Assembly: GCA_016630955.3 (NCBI GenBank)
Contig: CM049992.1
Span: 186,001 to 250,000, forward strand
From: Didymella arachidicola
Taxonomy: Eukaryota; Ascomycota; Dothideomycetes; Pleosporales; Didymellaceae
Length of the DNA stretch: 64,000 nt
Reading direction: 5' to 3'
The position numbers and the translations under genes are program-made. Under the pieces are notes generated by a model. The model saw only the letters and a list, made by a program, of their open reading frames with translations, was not told where the DNA came from and did not search any database. Positions within the stretch are counted from its first letter, which is position 1. Each line of letters starts with the position of its first letter. Below are positions 45,750-55,721 of this stretch, piece by piece.

Positions 45750-45974
45750 TCAAGCTTCACTACCTACGCCTACGATTGCATAGAAGAGGTCCGAAGGATC
45801 CCACTTCTTCTTGATAGCCAGTAGTTTGCCGTAATTGTCACCCCAGAACGTTGTTTGCCAGTCTTTTGTGGACGGTGTTTGACCACTGCCAAGAGCAGCC
45901 CCAACAAAGCGAGACCAGAAACTACCGACCGCATCGTGATGCCCTACTATCGAACAAGTGACTTCAGACAGACA
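45750..45974 (-). pseudogene. 3' remnant of a second FAD/BBE-type oxidase
   Basis: On the minus strand 74 codons remain open and end at TGA 45752-45750. They read GHHDAVGSFWSRFVGAAL, then DWQTTFWGDNYGKLLAIKKK and WDPSDLFYAIVGVGSEA. The last block, W-x-x-x-F-W-G-x-N-Y-x-x-L-x-x-I-K-K-K-W-D-P, is the classic end of BBE-domain FAD oxidases. An in-frame TAA stands just upstream (45977-45975) and I find no FAD-binding part further up, so only the tail survives. It differs from the end of the pseudogene at 41278, so it came from another subfamily. Confidence 0.75.
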
Positions 45975-47716
45975 TTATATATCTCCTATATCTGAATACT
46001 TGTATACATGCGGTGGACACCTTGCAGCTGTTAGACCCTTCGAAGTGGTACCGGCGTAGTAGGGTTGGACGGGGCTGTCCCGCACTATCCACCAATCTCA
46101 GGTCTCGTCAACCTAGTCCTTCGGCATTGACATTAGGTGTAGTGTATCGTGGGGAAATCTTAAACAACAGCCGTAGGTAAGCATTGTGGCGGGGTGGCTT
46201 TCGGATGTGTGCCACAAAGTGTAGGTACAAATGTAAAGAGTACCTACATACAGGGAATTGTTCCGATTCCGCGACAGACCCCCAAATATGATTACAGTGC
46301 CAACTCGAACACTAGGCGATTGTATCGCGAGTGTGGTGTTGTGGATGGTGTTGAAGCCATCGAGACCTTGCTCTCATTATCCGGGCATCCTCAAATAGGG
46401 TTCGGACGTTCGGACCAGTGCATCGTAACCTGCAGCGTATCTGGTCGAGCGCGAGACACGGTGGTCCATTTGATTGCCATGAAGATAGCCAGAGGCAGTT
46501 CCCCAGAGCGACTTCGAGAGTGTGAGAAGGCGCGGAAGTTTTCAGCGAACAGTTGTATCGCGATGTTAGAGTCATACTCAGGGTTGACGAAGTGACAGAC
46601 GACGTGAGCATGTCACCAACAACAAGCCGCTGCCCATGATGCTATCGGCTAGATGATCACAGCTTTGACTCTACCCTCCCGTACGTGATATTATCGCAAG
46701 CAATCGGTTTCAAGCTCATGCCATTTGGGTGATCGAAACGCTATGTGCACTCGTGGTACATTTGAATACATTGTGAAACGCCACTGATCGTGGGACGTAG
46801 TATCAACATGGAGATTAATCACTGTCCGTAGTTGTGTTAAGTGCCGGTTGTTTCTTCCCATTCGATCCGTGCATCGATCTTACTCGCCGCCCATGTAATA
46901 CGGGTATTGAAAGTCCGCTCACATCTTTCGACGCCTTGATGAGGGACTTCGCCGACACCGAAATTGCAGTAGTATCAGAGCAATAATCGAGCACTGTGTT
47001 GATTGTGTCAAACGTCTGCTCTGAGTTTGTCGACTTGCCAATTCCAATATCAAGACGTTTCTATCAAATGTTGTTGTATTCAGACCGGGTGTCGAAGGTA
47101 TAGAGATCGCGGTCGCTGCACAGGGTTCGAGTGCAGAGTACCATGGCAGCGAGACATCGTGGCGACTCTGAGTGCTCCTGAATCCGCCGAAGAGAACTCT
47201 CGGCTTGGTCGGTGACTTCTGGCGCGATGTCGCTAACGGCCTCGGCGACACTGCACGCCTCGCCTTGCTGCTGTTCTGCACATCAATCGACGACCCAGCT
47301 AGTGCGCGCCCCTCTTAGGCCTCTTCAGCAGAAGCGGTAAAGTGCCCTTATTATCTAAGTATAGCACGATAGGCTGCCTGCGTGCCGGTCGTGGCTTCAC
47401 CATACCGCCTCGACTTGGGGGACTGGGCTGTGGTCCGCGGTAACTTGACATGCTTCAACGGCTATGGTGGGAGCGCTGGCGGGATGTCATGCCAATCTGT
47501 TGTAACGTCCATCTTCTGTTGTCTGGCCCTTATTGCTTTCCGGTCTTCTGAGGCCATCTTGTGCGAAACTAGCGGGATATGTGACGAGTTGGTAGCGGGT
47601 TGCGATAGCATTTCTGGTGCCTGGTCTCTCTCGGTCTTGGGGCCCAGGTCTGGTGCGCTCCGGCGGTGCGGCGGTGCATTTAGTGTCAATGGCGCAGAGC
47701 GTCCGCTGCTGCTATA
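45975..47716. other. Intergenic, decayed-looking sequence up to transposon copy 2
   Basis: About 1.7 kb without a supported gene. Some stretches look faintly coding (minus about 46380-46610; plus 47080-47310 with GLVGDFWRDVANGLGDTARL after an in-frame stop; minus 47462-47689, 75 residues without an ATG). They may be remnants of older genes. None can be assigned. Confidence 0.35.
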
Positions 47717-47771
47717 CCGTGCCGGACGGCGAAGCGATCAGGACGGCGAAACGATCGCTCCGCCCCACCAA
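47717..47771 (+). repeat. Left terminal inverted repeat of transposon copy 2
   Basis: Matches the reverse complement of 49788-49842 with one mismatch in 55. It holds two 17-bp units starting GGACGG (offsets 8 and 25), followed here by CGAAGCGATC and CGAAACGATC, unlike copy 1. The outer 13 bases and inner CCCCACCAA are shared with copy 1. Confidence 0.93.
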
Positions 47772-48057
47772 AACCACCACAAAGATAAGGCTGTAGAGCC
47801 GCACCAAATGGCTATTATAGCGAGATCTTTTAGTAGAGTATTCTAGACATTATATAATATATTAATAACTACTTATATTTTAATAGCAGTTTAATGTTGC
47901 GGCCGCGTCGCGATTAAATAGGTGGTGGGCCTGTAACGCAACCAAATGACTAATTACTATAACTATCACTACTAACGATTGTTTTTTTGTGTGTAGGCCT
48001 CGTACAGGTTTTGAAGTCCTTCTTCTTCTTACTCTTTTTGAAATTTTTGGAAACTTG

Positions 48058-49743
48058 TTAAAGTCGTTTTGCTGCTTTGCGGGCTGCTTGGCGAGCAGCT
48101 CGCTCAGCGGCTTCGATAGCCCTCTGCTTCTCCCTTAGCAGCTACGCCTCTGCTCGCGCACGACGCCTCGCATCAATCTCCCGCGCTTTGATCAGCTTTG
48201 ACTCCTCTCGAGCTTGGATCGCCATAGCTTTTTGTTGTTGTAATAGCTCTTGATCGCGCTTCTTCTGCTCTTAGAGGCTGCTCGCTTCTCGCACCTTCCG
48301 CGGCGACCAGAAATCAGCTCCACCATGATAATCTTCGGATTGCTCAAGTACTCCAGGCTGCGATCGCTGCTTACGCTGTCGCTCATTAATCAGAGCTTCT
48401 CGTAGCTTCTCATTCTCTCGCTCAACCAGCTTAGATCGGGTAGATAGCTTCATGATACTTCGATTAAGCTGCGAGATCTTCCTGCTCTCTTTGTGGTTGA
48501 CAGCGCAATCAATCAGCCGCCTGATCTTTCTCCAATCAGATGCGCTGAGGTTAGACGACTCGCTATCGCTCTCAGTAGCAGCAGTTCTGAACTTTTGGAG
48601 TATTACTTCTAGATTAAATGGCGATATGCCTGTGACTTCAAAGGCCCGGAGGACAGTAGATTCCCTGAAAGAGGCCTCCCACGCTCTCTAGAACAGCGGG
48701 AAGAAGTGGCTTTTGGTGATAGGTAGCAGCCCTTGGCACTGATCCATGAAGCTCGATAGCTCATTGGAGTACGCAGTCAATAGAGGCTTGAACAGGGCAA
48801 CGTCAAGAGGTTGCAGCGTATGGGTCGCGTGAGGCGGAAATATCGCTAGCAGGATCTTATTATGATCGCAGTAGTCAATAAAGTCCATCGTGAGGTAAGA
48901 TTAATGGCCATCCGTGAACAGTAATCGGTAAGACGATCGAGCTTTTGCTTTGGTGGCAGGATCAAATACCTGTTTAAGCCACTGAAGCCCGATATCGTTG
49001 TTTGACCAGCCAGAGGGAGATGAGATTATCCGGGTGCGATGGATGTTTGGATCGAAGCCTTGCAACCACCAGTTCTGGATGGATCCTGATTAACCTTGGT
49101 AGATTAGGCTTGGATCAAGATGAGATCCATCGGCGCAAATACAAGCAATCAGAGTAATCTAGTCTCAGTTGCTGTCTTGGATCAAAGATCTTCTGATTCC
49201 GGATTCTAGAGAGGCTCTAGAGAAGATCCGCTTTGATCGCGATTGGACTCCGATCATAAAGCCCTTCTCATCCATATTGTAGGTATGGCGCGGCTTGACT
49301 TTGTATTGGTCAAGTTTATCGCGCAAAAGCTTAAAGTAGAGCTTGTACTTAAGTTCTGAATCAGCTCTGTAGCGATTGCGATCCATTGTGGTAACCAGTT
49401 TTGGTTTGAGAAGGTCTGGATAGCGCTGAACAAAGCGATCAACCCAGTGGTAACCAAGCTCTTTCTGGGCAAGCTGTGAAGCAAGCCTTCGTACCATATC
49501 TCTACTTGGTGGTAGCCCTTGCTTGCTAATGCGATCGATATACTCTATAAACTCTTTTTCCTGTTGTGGGTGGAGAGCTTGCTGGTTCTGATAGCGGATA
49601 GCGCGCGAGGTGGTAAGACCTTAATGCCGCCGCGCGAGCGTTATGCGGTTAACACCAAACCTTTTAGCGATCTGCGTGTATACAAGTTTTTCTCCAGGCT
49701 CTAAAGCTTCTAAGGCTGCAAGCGCAGCATCGATAGGCTCCAT
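48058..49743 (-). pseudogene. Pogo-type transposase pseudogene, copy 2
   Basis: The ATG at 49743 opens a frame of about 561 codons ending at TAA 48060-48058. Parts in order: Psq-like helix-turn-helix (AKRFGVNRITLARRH); GLPPSRDMVRRLASQLAQKE; a CENP-B-like second domain (GYHWVDRFVQRYPDLLKPK); first catalytic Asp in YNMDEKGFMIG; second in FTDGH; third in HATHTLQPLDVALFKP; and a charged coiled tail (ERENEKLREALINERQR). Stops include TAA at 49623-49621, where copy 1 has CAA, and TAA at 48903-48901 after the second Asp, shared with copy 1. Restricted RIP-like damage means an ancestral protein could be inferred by alignment, but this copy is dead. Confidence 0.9.
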
Positions 49744-49787
49744 TTAGGGTGATCGCGACGTGGTAAAGTTAGTGGCGGTGGTGGTGG

Positions 49788-49842
49788 TTGGTGGGGCGGG
49801 GCGATCGTTTCGCCGTCCTGATCGCTTCGCCGTCCGGCACGG
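49788..49842 (-). repeat. Right terminal inverted repeat of transposon copy 2
   Basis: Partner of 47717-47771. The outermost minus-strand bases are CCGTGCCGGACGG, followed by the CGAA(G/A)CGATC units particular to copy 2. Confidence 0.93.
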
Positions 49843-51529
49843 TGCCTATGCACGGGTCGCAATCTTAGAGAGCTACCTAGGTATACTGCAGTCGACCGCG
49901 AGACGTGGATACGAACTATAGTTTATTAAGCGCTCTATAATGTTTAGCAACGCATGCGATCCTTCAAACGCTACCTACCGTAAGAGCGCCGCTTTTTGAA
50001 AAGGCCTGACATGGATCTACGGCTACCCTATCGACGCTCCACTAAGAGAGAATGTTTCGGTAACTATTTGTCTTTGATTATGCGCCATACATGTTGCGAT
50101 TTCCATTCTTACAACCTGTTCAATAAATCACATACTCTACTTCGCGTGCAGTCGCGATTGCATCTGTTGTGGTTTCGTTTTGTCGAGCTGTCCAGCACAT
50201 TATCGGTGAAGAGAGTCGTTCAGATGCTGAAGCGATCGGTTGCAAGTGTATGAGTGGACTTGTGCATAACGCTCTTTTTAGCAACACTCCCAGATTGTGG
50301 AGTGAGTCTGTCGAGTCGATCTGAGTTGCTGAGTTGCACACGGAGTGTTAGATTAGCATGTGCCCTCTAGAGGCGATGCAACGATTGCTTATAGATCGTT
50401 CCGTGGCTCGCAGATGGCTGTAATGTCACTGTCGCAGCGTATTATCTCTATTGACGAGCATAACACGTTTACAATCTAACCCTAAAGTATCTATTCGTAT
50501 CGAGACAGATCTTAGCACCTGCATGATGCTATCCAAGATCGGTTCGTGTCTCTCAGCAGACCCCATCTTGTGATAGAGGACTTGAATGCGCAGGGCGAAA
50601 GCGCAGCACGTAACGCACGCGCTAGAGGGTGGCATTGTTCCGCAGTGCAAAAGAGGAGAGAGTTGTCGTATATTAACTTCAATTTGAGTAGAGAACGTCT
50701 ACTTATAAGGGTGAAGTAATGACTAAAAGGACAAGAGTAAGGTAAAGATACGTTCAAAGTGAGAACGTGAGAGAGCTTCGCTTTATCAACCGTAAAACAC
50801 CGCACTACGTGATGCTAAAACACAAGCATCTTGCAGTAATATCGTGGAACGACTGTTCCATCACGCCTCCAACTTGAGCTCGACGCCGAAGGGGGAGCGT
50901 ACGAACATTCATCACATTCTCAGAGTGTTTAGCAAGACATCTTTTCGAATCTTGCCCCAGAGACTGCACAAAGTGCAAGCTCTTTGAGCTGACTTGAAGT
51001 TGCGATTAGGCGCTTGGTCGACAGTACGCGACTATGACTTGTTCGAGCCCTTCGTGCCTAGCAGCCATTCTGTACAAAAAATGACATTGTTAGGGACTTC
51101 AAAGCTTCGGGTTTTGCCTCCCATTGCTCGATGACAAGTTCCAGGCTAACGATCTACTTGTAGAGTCGAAACAACATACTTCAACTCATGAGTGGAGACG
51201 AACACAGCCGGGACAGACATATAGGAAGTGCACAGGGCGATAAGATACTGTGGATATTAAATGGGCGGCATGTGTTGCCTCGTGTTATGCCAGCAAACCT
51301 TCACCGAGCCGATCACCGACAAAAACCCCACCACGACTCACTCCTGATGGTTGCAATGCACATTAAATGGCGAATTCGATCTTAATCGCTGAGCTGTATT
51401 AGCCGAATATTCATTAGATTCACCGGTTGGTGACACCAATCATGCGAAAACAAAAAACTGTGAGACTGTCTTCGACTGGAACGAGCGAAAGCATCTCCAT
51501 TCACCCGCTACATGTAGTTATGTGAGCAC
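49843..51529. other. Intergenic, no gene seen
   Basis: About 1.7 kb of moderately AT-rich sequence. Frames at 49996-50253 (+), 50426-50805 (-) and 51188-51385 (+) are short and without motifs. Confidence 0.4.
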
Positions 51530-52126
51530 TTAGTGTGTTCTTCGACATGAAGCAGCCTCTGCCTTGATGACCTCAAGTATGCGTCTGTAGGCTGGAACAT
51601 TTTCGGAATCGCGCTCATCGTCATCCGGGTCCTCTTTGAGCAAATTTTCCATCCTCTCAATCGCAGCCCAAAGGGCGTCATGTACTGGCTCACTAGTTCC
51701 AGCAGCCACGGACGTCTGTGTGTCTGTTCCTGCTTTGGCTTTGTATTCTGCGACAGCTTGCGCCATGAGTGTGATGCCACTGCCCGACGCGAAGATGGGA
51801 ACAGGTAAAGGCAAGGGCAAAGAGAAGGCCCCTGACCTCAGCCTTACTGAACTGTCCCATGTAATGCCGGTATGCACTTCTTTCCAATTGTGTGGAACTT
51901 GCTGGCCAGTGTGCAGGTCCCAGGCGCGGACTATTTCGCCCTGAACGACAAGGAACTGAACGTTTTGGCTACGAAAATGGCAGCCGCACACCAAAACAAC
52001 GACCTCGAACCTCTTCCCACTTGTTTGGAATTGGCATCCAACCTTGTCGACCCCCGTAGGAGAATTTAAAGAGGCCCCGAATGAGAGTAGGCACTGGGGT
52101 ACCAGGGGGTGTAAAAAACACCGCAC
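51530..52126 (-). other. Possible hypothetical or fossil coding region
   Basis: A minus-strand frame stays open for 198 codons and ends at 51530, but has no ATG in its first 130 codons and runs into the AT-rich element at 52108. Parts look protein-like: GKRFEVVVLVCGCHF, VQGEIVRAWDLHTGQQVPHN, and an acidic helical end (MAQAVAEYKAKAGTD, LLKEDPDDDERDSENVPAYR). If translation began at that internal Met the product would have about 80 residues. I cannot name it. It may be the 3' end of a gene cut by the element. Confidence 0.35.
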
Positions 52127-52506
52127 TTTTGGCGTGTGAAATACACAGAAGAAAGGCCGTGGATTACATGGCGTTAGGGGTGTATTTTACATTATATTTT
52201 ATATAAAAGTGCAGAATATTTTATACTGAATAAAGGATGTAACTAAGACTTTATTATGCTATCTATGCCATCTATATAGACAATAAGATGGGAGATAGAC
52301 AATGGATAATGAGATAGGAGATCTAGATAGATGATAAGATGGGAGATGGAAAAGGAGATGGACGATGGTTAATGACAAGCTATTATAGATAATTGGTTCT
52401 AGTGTAAACTTACCTATATATAGTGTAAAATTACCTATATGCGGTGTAAATAGACTATTTTACCTAAAAGTGCATTGTAAAACCACGTTAGCGGTGTCTT
52501 TAACAC
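52108..52506. mobile_element. 0.4-kb AT-rich non-autonomous element (candidate MITE)
   Basis: The ends are imperfect inverted repeats: GGTGTAAAAAACACCGC at the left and, read inward from the right, AGTGTTAAAGACACCGC (about 13 of 17 match). A second inverted pair GCACTTTT/AAAAGTGC lies slightly inside. Near the right end are 21-bp direct repeats of AGTGTAAAMTTACCTATAT (52401, 52422, and a diverged third at 52443). The middle has purine-rich GATAAGATGGGAGAT repeats. Nothing is coded, and no target duplication is obvious. This organisation is typical of short non-autonomous DNA elements; the superfamily is not determined. Confidence 0.5.
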
Positions 52507-52645
52507 TGCGTTGGTACTCTAGCGAGGGTAAAGAACGCTGACAAGAACGTAATTGCTCCTTCCTGTATCTCAAGCATGTAGAAATGACTGCAATCTATCA
52601 TGTCATGAGCCGCAACCGGTCCTGGATGACGCATGTGTATTGGAT

Positions 52646-53245
52646 TTATGTGACGATTGACGTGACTGAAGCAGTGACGTTGAAGACCAATATCACCTCC
52701 CGAGGTGCATCCAATTCTACGAACCAGCACCTCAGGCTTCTGACCATAGCGTGGATGTTGATGTGGAACTCTGTGCTAGAGTCTCCCCTCCCTGGCCCAA
52801 ACAATGATAAACGCTCACAGAAAGGCAGTGAAGTCGTGGGCAATTGTCTAGTCAGTCTGAGAACATTATGCAACAGTCTCATGGTTATCGTCTCTGCGCA
52901 TGACCTTGCGACCGCGCGCGGGGCTCTTTCCCCAAAACCCAGCCTGGTGGGTTTCAGTACGGTCTCGGTGCTGTCGAATAACTGGAAGAGCTCCCAAACA
53001 TCTGACGCGGTTTCGCTTTGGTCGACCAAGCACTTGATTTGGCCAATGATGCGGTTTAGATTGAAATGATAACGCCTAACTTTGCTCAGAAGTGCCGGAA
53101 GCTCAGACGTTGGAATACACAAATGTACACTTTTGTAGACGCTGTAAAGTTCTTTGAAATACATGGGCCCTGGCAAACAGAATATATGAAGCCTTTGCCC
53201 CAACCTCGATACTTTGAGCTCTGCATCAGTGTGAAACAACTTCAA
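52646..53245 (-). other. Possible gene or fossil exon, unrecognised
   Basis: A 199-codon minus-strand frame without an ATG at its head reads in protein-like fashion: LFHTDAELKVSRLGQRLHIF, FKELYSVYKSVHLCIPTSEL, SDVWELFQLFDSTETVLKP. The YKSVHLCIPTSELPALL part faintly recalls the segment after an F-box in fungal leucine-rich proteins, but this is not enough for a call. It could be a downstream exon of a gene that includes 53490-53966, or a relic. Confidence 0.3.
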
Positions 53246-53489
53246 TTGTCTCGATATTGATGAGTTGTGTCTTCTTTGTATAGAACAGAGTCAGTAACGA
53301 GACAAATGCTTGCGATTGAGAACTTGATGGTATTCATTATGTCTAGTCGTGTCTTGTCTGGGAGAAGAAGACGTAATGTAATGGAACCCAGCTACAACTT
53401 CTTTGTGGTCCGTGAACAAGCTCTGTGATACACAGTGATATAGTTGGATGTTGCAATGAGGTGCTTGCGAGAGAAGGCCGATCATATGA

Positions 53490-53966
53490 TCAATCGAAGT
53501 GACTGAGTATGGTTCTTCTGCACCTAGTCGAACCCTTCTCATGGGCTTTTGTTCGCACCTCGAAGTTTGCACTGTAGCCCACGTACATGTGAAGCTTTAA
53601 CCTAAAACCAGTCCCTCTGGAAGCGATGTCGAGTCGGATACGCTGGTCTAGGGCGTGGTAGAACGTGATTATGCCCTTTACTCGTTTGCCGATGCCGTTG
53701 ATGTACCGCCTGCACCCTCTGCTCGCTGTGCTGATACTGAACCTGCCGCCGACATTGTCGATTGCGACGACTGTTTCAATTGAAAATGAGAGTGCAGACA
53801 CATACGAGAGCAGAGTCTTGACGACGATTTGCCATTGCTCTGAAGAAGGCACCTTCCCAGTGCTGTTGACGAGACATCGCACGCAGATGATAGGTATCTT
53901 GGAACTACAGCGGCTCCTCAGGGTATCGATGTGAGCCTTGAGCTCCTGGTCCCTCGTCCAAGGCAT
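53490..53966 (-). CDS. Hypothetical protein, 158 residues, uncertain
   Basis: A minus-strand frame opens at a true ATG at 53966 (MPWTRDQELKAHIDTLRSRC) and stays open for 158 codons. The content looks protein-like: WQIVVKTLLSYVSALSFSIE, VVAIDNVGGRFSISTASRG, FRLKLHMYVGYSANFEVRTK. Ending in YVGYSANFEV recalls lineage-specific proteins of Dothideomycetes, but I cannot assign a family. No convincing intron joins it to the frame at 52646-53245. Treat as a candidate gene. Confidence 0.4.
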   Translation of the reverse strand: MPWTRDQELKAHIDTLRSRCSSKIPIICVRCLVNSTGKVPSSEQWQIVVKTLLSYVSALSFSIETVVAIDNVGGRFSISTASRGCRRYINGIGKRVKGIITFYHALDQRIRLDIASRGTGFRLKLHMYVGYSANFEVRTKAHEKGSTRCRRTILSHFD

Positions 53967-54625
53967 CGAATAGGTTAACTCTAACTATGCATCCGAGGAC
54001 CGTTGGGTGTATGGTCAAGGGGATCTTATGCAATGTCAGCGTTTGTTGTCCACTACTAAAGGAGTTATCGACTGCCAACAAATCTTATTTGCAGGCTCGA
54101 GCAGCTTTCTACGTTGCTCAAGACTGCAGGTCGGGACAGCTCTGGCGTGGTTGGATAATTGGCGAGCTCAAATTTGACTGGCGAAGGCGTTCATTTCCTT
54201 TGAACGTGCGGAGAAGGCCGGGAAGCTACGAAATGTTAACTGAATGACTGTCTTACCGCCATGGCCTTTGTACAAGACTAATTGAAGAAGGCCTATGCAG
54301 TAAGAAAAAAGGTGTGTTGCATGTTGCCAAGCAATACCGCATGATAATGGGACGAGCAGTCATAAGTTGAACTCGTGTTAGCATATGTATACCAGTAGTC
54401 GGAGGCTAACCAACATAGAATCATGTAGAAGTGTACACAGTCAATAAATGGACCAAGCCAAGCAAAGATGGGCCTCCCAAGACCTCAACCGTCAGATTAT
54501 CCACCAATCAGCAGCATGGAAATCTATAAACGCAACAAAACACTCCGAACGTCAAAGGTACTTGAACATGACGAATCTCACAGTGAACATTCCACAAACT
54601 CAATCAACCATCACAACCGTCCAAC
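53967..54625. other. Intergenic: promoter of the PEBP gene
   Basis: About 660 bp, no gene seen. The last 200 bp are A/C-rich, as in fungal leaders. Confidence 0.45.
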
Positions 54626-55228
54626 ATGGCGACCACATCTCTCATTGACAGCCTTAGATCTGCCTCTCTCCTCCCCTCGCCCATCATTCCCTCAACCTTC
54701 ACACCTACCTACTCGTTAAACGTCTCATTTCCCTCCAAATCGCCCTCGAATGGTTCTCTAGTCCGAGTCAGCGACGTGAAATCCACACCCAACATAACTT
54801 TCTCCTCAATCGACTCCATCCCAGGATCACCATCGACCTTCACACTCCTCCTCATCGACCCCGATGCGCCAACCCCTGACGACCCGAGATTTGCATACTG
54901 GCGACACTGGGTCGTGACTGGAGTTTCCACCACCACTTCTTCATCTGGACTTAGCTCAGAGGGGGATATGAAGGACGGCAAAACGATCACGCCGTATCTG
55001 GCACCTGGCCCAAAGGACGAGAGCGGGCCGCATCGGTATCTGTTCCTACTTTTCAGAGAGCCTGCAGGCTTCAGCGTGGAGAAAGGGGACGTTGGGGGCG
55101 ATGAGTTTGTGGAGCGAAGAAGTTTTGGGGCGCGGAAGTTTGTGGAGAGGGTTGGATTGGAGTTGGTGGGCGTGCAGTGGATGAGGGGTGTCGGGGATGG
55201 CTGGAATGGGGGCAAGGACGAGTTGTAG
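54626..55228 (+). CDS. Phosphatidylethanolamine-binding (PEBP) family protein
   Basis: A single exon of 200 residues starts MATTSLIDSLRSASLLPSPI. The two PEBP motifs are present: the anion-pocket D-P-D-x-P in FTLLLIDPDAPTPDDPRFAY followed by WRHWVVTGV, and G-P-H-R in ESGPHRYLFLLFREP. The helical end (FGARKFVERVGLELVGVQWM) fits the yeast carboxypeptidase Y inhibitor Tfs1 and its fungal relatives, which bind anionic lipids and inhibit the vacuolar peptidase. No signal peptide is present, so it should be cytosolic. Length matches the family. Confidence 0.92.
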   Translation: MATTSLIDSLRSASLLPSPIIPSTFTPTYSLNVSFPSKSPSNGSLVRVSDVKSTPNITFSSIDSIPGSPSTFTLLLIDPDAPTPDDPRFAYWRHWVVTGVSTTTSSSGLSSEGDMKDGKTITPYLAPGPKDESGPHRYLFLLFREPAGFSVEKGDVGGDEFVERRSFGARKFVERVGLELVGVQWMRGVGDGWNGGKDEL

Positions 55229-55721
55229 ACGGTAAGATCGTGGGCAGACGGACTACTTTCACGTTGTGGGATCTGTGCTTGGGATATGTGGAAGAATCGT
55301 CGTCACGTGATCCATATGTGACGACACATTCACGGGTGTTGATGAGTACAGTTGGGTGGAAGCCCTGCATTATGGAGATGCGCTTGCAACAACCATCAAT
55401 ATTGGGGGCACGCGGTTTTATATTCGTGGACATAGATCACGAGCACGAGGTTGGGGAACCGGTATGATTAGGTCGTAAGGTTCATTCGTCTTAGCAATTG
55501 AATGCTTGATCGGTCTAGTAAAACTCCAGAACACCATGTAGAAACGCTCGGATGCAAAAATGCCACATCATGCTATGCAAGTTGTCGTGAAAGCCCGTGC
55601 TCATCTTCACCGCTCATCCATCGTCATTCTCTTCGGTCCGCGAAAACTGCGCATGCTCTTCGGACCGTTTTTCTTTGTACAACAGCATGCGCAACGCCGG
55701 TTGGGGATATATGAACAGATA
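55229..55721. other. Intergenic between convergent genes
   Basis: About 490 bp holding the 3' ends of the PEBP (+) and MYND (-) genes. No gene seen. Confidence 0.45.

Larger units (their letters stand above)
47717..49842 (-). mobile_element. Pogo/Fot1-like DNA transposon, copy 2 (less degraded)
   Basis: The 2126-bp element has the same orientation and architecture as copy 1, with 55-bp terminal inverted repeats. The left flank is TA (47715-47716) and the right flank is TG, so one side of the target duplication has changed. It keeps many C and G bases where copy 1 has T and A, so it is less RIP-mutated, but its transposase still has in-frame stops. The inverted repeats and the transposase N-terminus differ from copy 1 far more than the rest does. 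Confidence 0.93.

Noticed and set aside
52280..52375. Purine-rich GATGGGAGAT repeats considered as CRISPR-like or telomeric repeat
   Set aside because: Repeats are short, irregular and unspaced inside a eukaryotic AT-rich element; they fit neither a CRISPR array nor a telomere.
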